Assembly: GCA_041399065.1 (NCBI GenBank)
Contig: JAWKTN010000016.1
Coordinates: forward strand, 1-64,000
Direction: 5' to 3'
Length of the DNA: 64,000 bases
DNA from: JAGQPD01 sp020426865
GTDB taxonomy: Bacteria > Planctomycetota > Planctomycetia > Pirellulales > Pirellulaceae
The translations under genes were made by a program, and so were the position numbers. Below the pieces are notes generated by a model. That model did no database searches, was not told where the DNA came from, and was given only the letters and a program-made list of their open reading frames with translations. Each line of letters begins with the position of its first letter. The first letter of the stretch is position 1. Positions 62,248 to 64,000 of this stretch are shown one piece after another.

Positions 62248-62543
62248 AGCTGGACATGCTCCTGCAGCAGTTCCGCAATCACCTCGTTCTTCGACTGGAG
62301 CTTCGCTTGCAGCTGTTCGATCTTCCGCTGTGACGCATCCTGTTGTCGTTTGACGTTCGCCGAGTTCGGCTTGCGTTCGAAGCAAACAGCGGCGTTCTCA
62401 AAAAGCTGTCGCTGCCAATTGTAGAAGTTGACGGGATTAATCCCATGCTTCTCGCAGAGCGAAGAGACGGGCACTTTCTCCAGAAGGTGCTCGCGTATAA
62501 TCGCTATCTTCTGTTCCGGTGTTAGATTCGTTCGTTTGGACAT
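62223..62543 (-). CDS. IS3-family OrfA
   Basis: A 106-residue protein with an HTH_Tnp_1 domain (LTPEQKIAIIREHLLEKVPVSSLCEKHGINPVNFYNWQRQLF) and a leucine-zipper-like coiled coil (QRKIEQLQAKLQSKNEVIAELLQEHVQLKKEL). It binds the IS ends and, fused with OrfB by frameshifting, forms the active transposase. AAGGA precedes the ATG at 62543. Confidence 0.9.
   Translation of the reverse strand: MSKRTNLTPEQKIAIIREHLLEKVPVSSLCEKHGINPVNFYNWQRQLFENAAVCFERKPNSANVKRQQDASQRKIEQLQAKLQSKNEVIAELLQEHVQLKKELGEP
62241..62247 (-). promoter_or_regulatory. Programmed -1 frameshift site (A7) of the IS3 element
   Basis: Seven A residues on the minus strand sit as CTA-AAA-AAA-GAG in the orfA frame and GCT-AAA-AAA-AGA in the orfB frame, 15 nt before the orfA stop. 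Downstream, GGGGAACCC can pair with GGGTTTCCC (one bulge), a plausible stimulatory hairpin. Confidence 0.75.
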
Positions 62544-62656
62544 CAAGCGGTTTCCTTTTAAGACCGCTAAACTCTAGCACACCGTTAACAACATGCTTTC
62601 AGCTTCAGCAAAACACCACCCACTCTTTCAATCAAAACAGCAGAACGTATATTCCT

Positions 62657-63214
62657 TTACTTATCATTCGAATGGTCGTAAATTCGCCATCCTGTGTACG
62701 ACTCGTAGACCATCGCCATGCGGCGTACCATGAATCGACTACTTGAGGAATACAGGTTTACCCTCTGAATACCATCGTTGCCACTATATATTAGATTCAG
62801 TTGCGCAACGTTCCCAACTTTGCGACCCTTGACCTGTTGTATTAACTGTAGCCCCATTACGTTTTCCCATTTTATGTCCAACAACTGCTTCTTCTTAATT
62901 ACGTTCAGCGTGCGTCTTTCTCGATCAACCCTGACTGATACTCCATACGCTGCACGCATCATTGGTACACCAATTGCTGACGACGCACCCGCAAGAACAA
63001 ACAGCAGTACCAGCGCGACCCGTCCATCGATTGGAAGCGGGACCGCCACACCTACTGAAATTCCAATGAGTATCAATACCACGCTAACCACCCATACGCT
63101 TCGCGACGTGCCCTGAATGAGCACGCCATTAGCTATTCGCACACCTGTATCGGGAAGAAAACCAATGTCCCTCGCAGAAGAACCCATAAGTTGTTTCGGT
63201 ATGTTTTCTTTCAT
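62657..63214 (-). CDS. Hypothetical membrane protein (PH-like domain)
   Basis: A 185-residue protein with two membrane helices (SVWVVSVVLILIGISVGVAV and VALVLLFVLAGASSAIGVPM) and a C-terminal beta-rich domain (VRVDRERRTLNVIKKKQLLDIKWENVMGLQLIQ) resembling bacterial PH-like membrane proteins. GAGAGGG lies 7 nt before ATG 63214. Its function is not recognised. It stands between the IS3 copy and a transposase remnant. Confidence 0.7.
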   Translation of the reverse strand: MKENIPKQLMGSSARDIGFLPDTGVRIANGVLIQGTSRSVWVVSVVLILIGISVGVAVPLPIDGRVALVLLFVLAGASSAIGVPMMRAAYGVSVRVDRERRTLNVIKKKQLLDIKWENVMGLQLIQQVKGRKVGNVAQLNLIYSGNDGIQRVNLYSSSSRFMVRRMAMVYESYTGWRIYDHSNDK

Positions 63215-63353
63215 ATGTGTGCCCTCTCTGAGGGACCTCCCCCCCGAGGTATTGTCAAGAGTTGTGGCCTGGGAGAATTGAGAAAAGCGGCGTATCCTGC
63301 TGGTGATCGAATTAATTTCACTAGCGGCCCACGCGGGCACACAGGAGTACGCC

Positions 63354-63761
63354 ATGACCCAAGCTACAACAAATGCCAAGAGAAATCCAGAGACCAACGA
63401 GAACGAACCGCAAGCCAGCGTGATCGCCTTCCCATCCTCGGCTGAGGGCCGATCGGTGCTGGACGAGGTTGTTCGTCGTGGAGCCAAACAGTTGGAGTTC
63501 CGGTCGAACAACGTGTTGCATCGTCCCGTAGTGGATGCCATCGAACTCATCAAGCAGCACCGCGACGGCAAGCAGCGTCACTTTGCGGTCGATGAGGCCG
63601 TACCAATCGACGGAGTTGTCAAACCGAAGTTCCGAGAGTTCGTCATCGAGCGCGGCGCGAGCGGAAATGAGCGAGTTAATCGCATCAACTATGAAATCGC
63701 TGTGCTACAAGCTCTACGTGAGCGGCTACACTTGTGGTTACCTCACGAGAATTGCAATTAA
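63354..63761 (+). pseudogene. Chimeric transposase remnant (IS256-like start, Tn3-like middle)
   Basis: AGGAG precedes ATG 63354. The first ~45 residues (ending SVLDEVVRRGAKQ) look like the N-terminus of an IS256-family transposase; from about residue 50 the frame changes to DAIELIKQHRDGKQRHFAVDEAVPIDGVVKPKFREFV and RINYEIAVLQALRERL, typical of a Tn3-family TnpA. It ends at 63759. Two broken elements are fused at about 63490, so the product is unlikely to be functional. Confidence 0.65.
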
Positions 63762-64000
63762 ACCCCGGCTGCGACTACCAAAGTACGCCGCACGGAAAAA
63801 GATACATTAGTATTTGTACACACTTGCAAATCGACCCCATTCATTCTACGTCCACAATAGTGCCCTCGCTTCTCCTGCTGTCGCCATTCATCTGCACACC
63901 GACAACGTTGCAGTTGAGATTCATACCACCTTGTTGCGGAAGCCATGCCTGCGTTGACACACGAGATTACCCAGCACATCACAGCGTCAAGCCAAAAAAG

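Larger units (their letters stand above)
61227..62580 (-). mobile_element. IS3-family insertion sequence (copy 2)
   Basis: Contains orfA and orfB in the usual overlapping arrangement. The orfB-side limit (61227) is where similarity to the first copy stops; the orfA-side limit is only estimated. I could not find matching terminal inverted repeats or a target duplication, so the ends are uncertain. Confidence 0.7.

Noticed and set aside
1..64000. CRISPR array
   Set aside because: No series of equal-length repeats with spacers is present; the repeats seen are tandem or paired only.

Overview
The window looks like chromosome from a planctomycete, probably of the Pirellulaceae group. The basis is the dense set of planctomycete family proteins: cytochrome-bearing PSCyt1/DUF1549/DUF1553 proteins paired with DUF1501 proteins, DUF1080 and DUF3472 secreted proteins, a MoxR/DUF58/DUF4129/DUF4350/RDD operon, PEP-CTERM and dockerin proteins, and frequent GTG and TTG starts. 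No database search was possible; family names come from recognising motifs.

Layout. Positions 1-450 hold tmRNA (minus strand) with its terminator. From 0.8 to 8 kb lie ribBA and a 2-oxoacid:ferredoxin oxidoreductase operon (korA, korB) flanked by two CBS-pair proteins; korA carries an in-frame TAA 31 codons before its natural end. From 8.1 to 15.9 kb is a seven-gene, translationally coupled MoxR-type operon. From 16 to 23.6 kb are an ABC permease without an ATPase, a cysteine-motif membrane protein, two CCFG-motif (DUF3299-like) proteins, an RDD protein and a DUF255/YyaL protein. From 23.7 to 25.3 kb are two decayed sugar-biosynthesis genes and a lipoprotein heavy-metal-associated (HMA) domain gene whose first CxxC cysteine codon is TGA, followed by a good bacterial SECIS-like hairpin: a candidate selenoprotein. 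From 25.6 to 37.3 kb is a secreted and cytochrome-protein cluster.

From 37.3 kb on the window is accessory DNA. An IS3-family copy at 37.3-41.6 kb is split by a 3.3-kb serine-recombinase element. The element's exact ends follow from the uninterrupted IS3 copy at 61.2 kb. They show that its first gene (DUF5372-like) has no start of its own, while the right end carries an outward Shine-Dalgarno and ATG that would be in frame with it only in the excised circle. Next come an ImmA/DUF4411 remnant, an RTX repeat protein, a glycosyltransferase and three secreted proteins.

From 52.8 to 60 kb lie three tyrosine recombinases and four 32-bp sites of one design, a 13-bp arm, 6-bp spacer and 13-bp arm with invariant ATAA-N6-TTAT, resembling XerCD dif sites but with different outer arms. 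They bound modules carrying a PIN toxin pair, a ParE-like toxin pair and a methyltransferase. I consider this array, the split-gene serine element and the UGA-containing HMA protein the three most interesting features. Broken genes are common here (korA, one recombinase, parE-like, aminotransferase, methyltransferase, nuclease, DUF4411), so sequencing error must be excluded for each single-base lesion.
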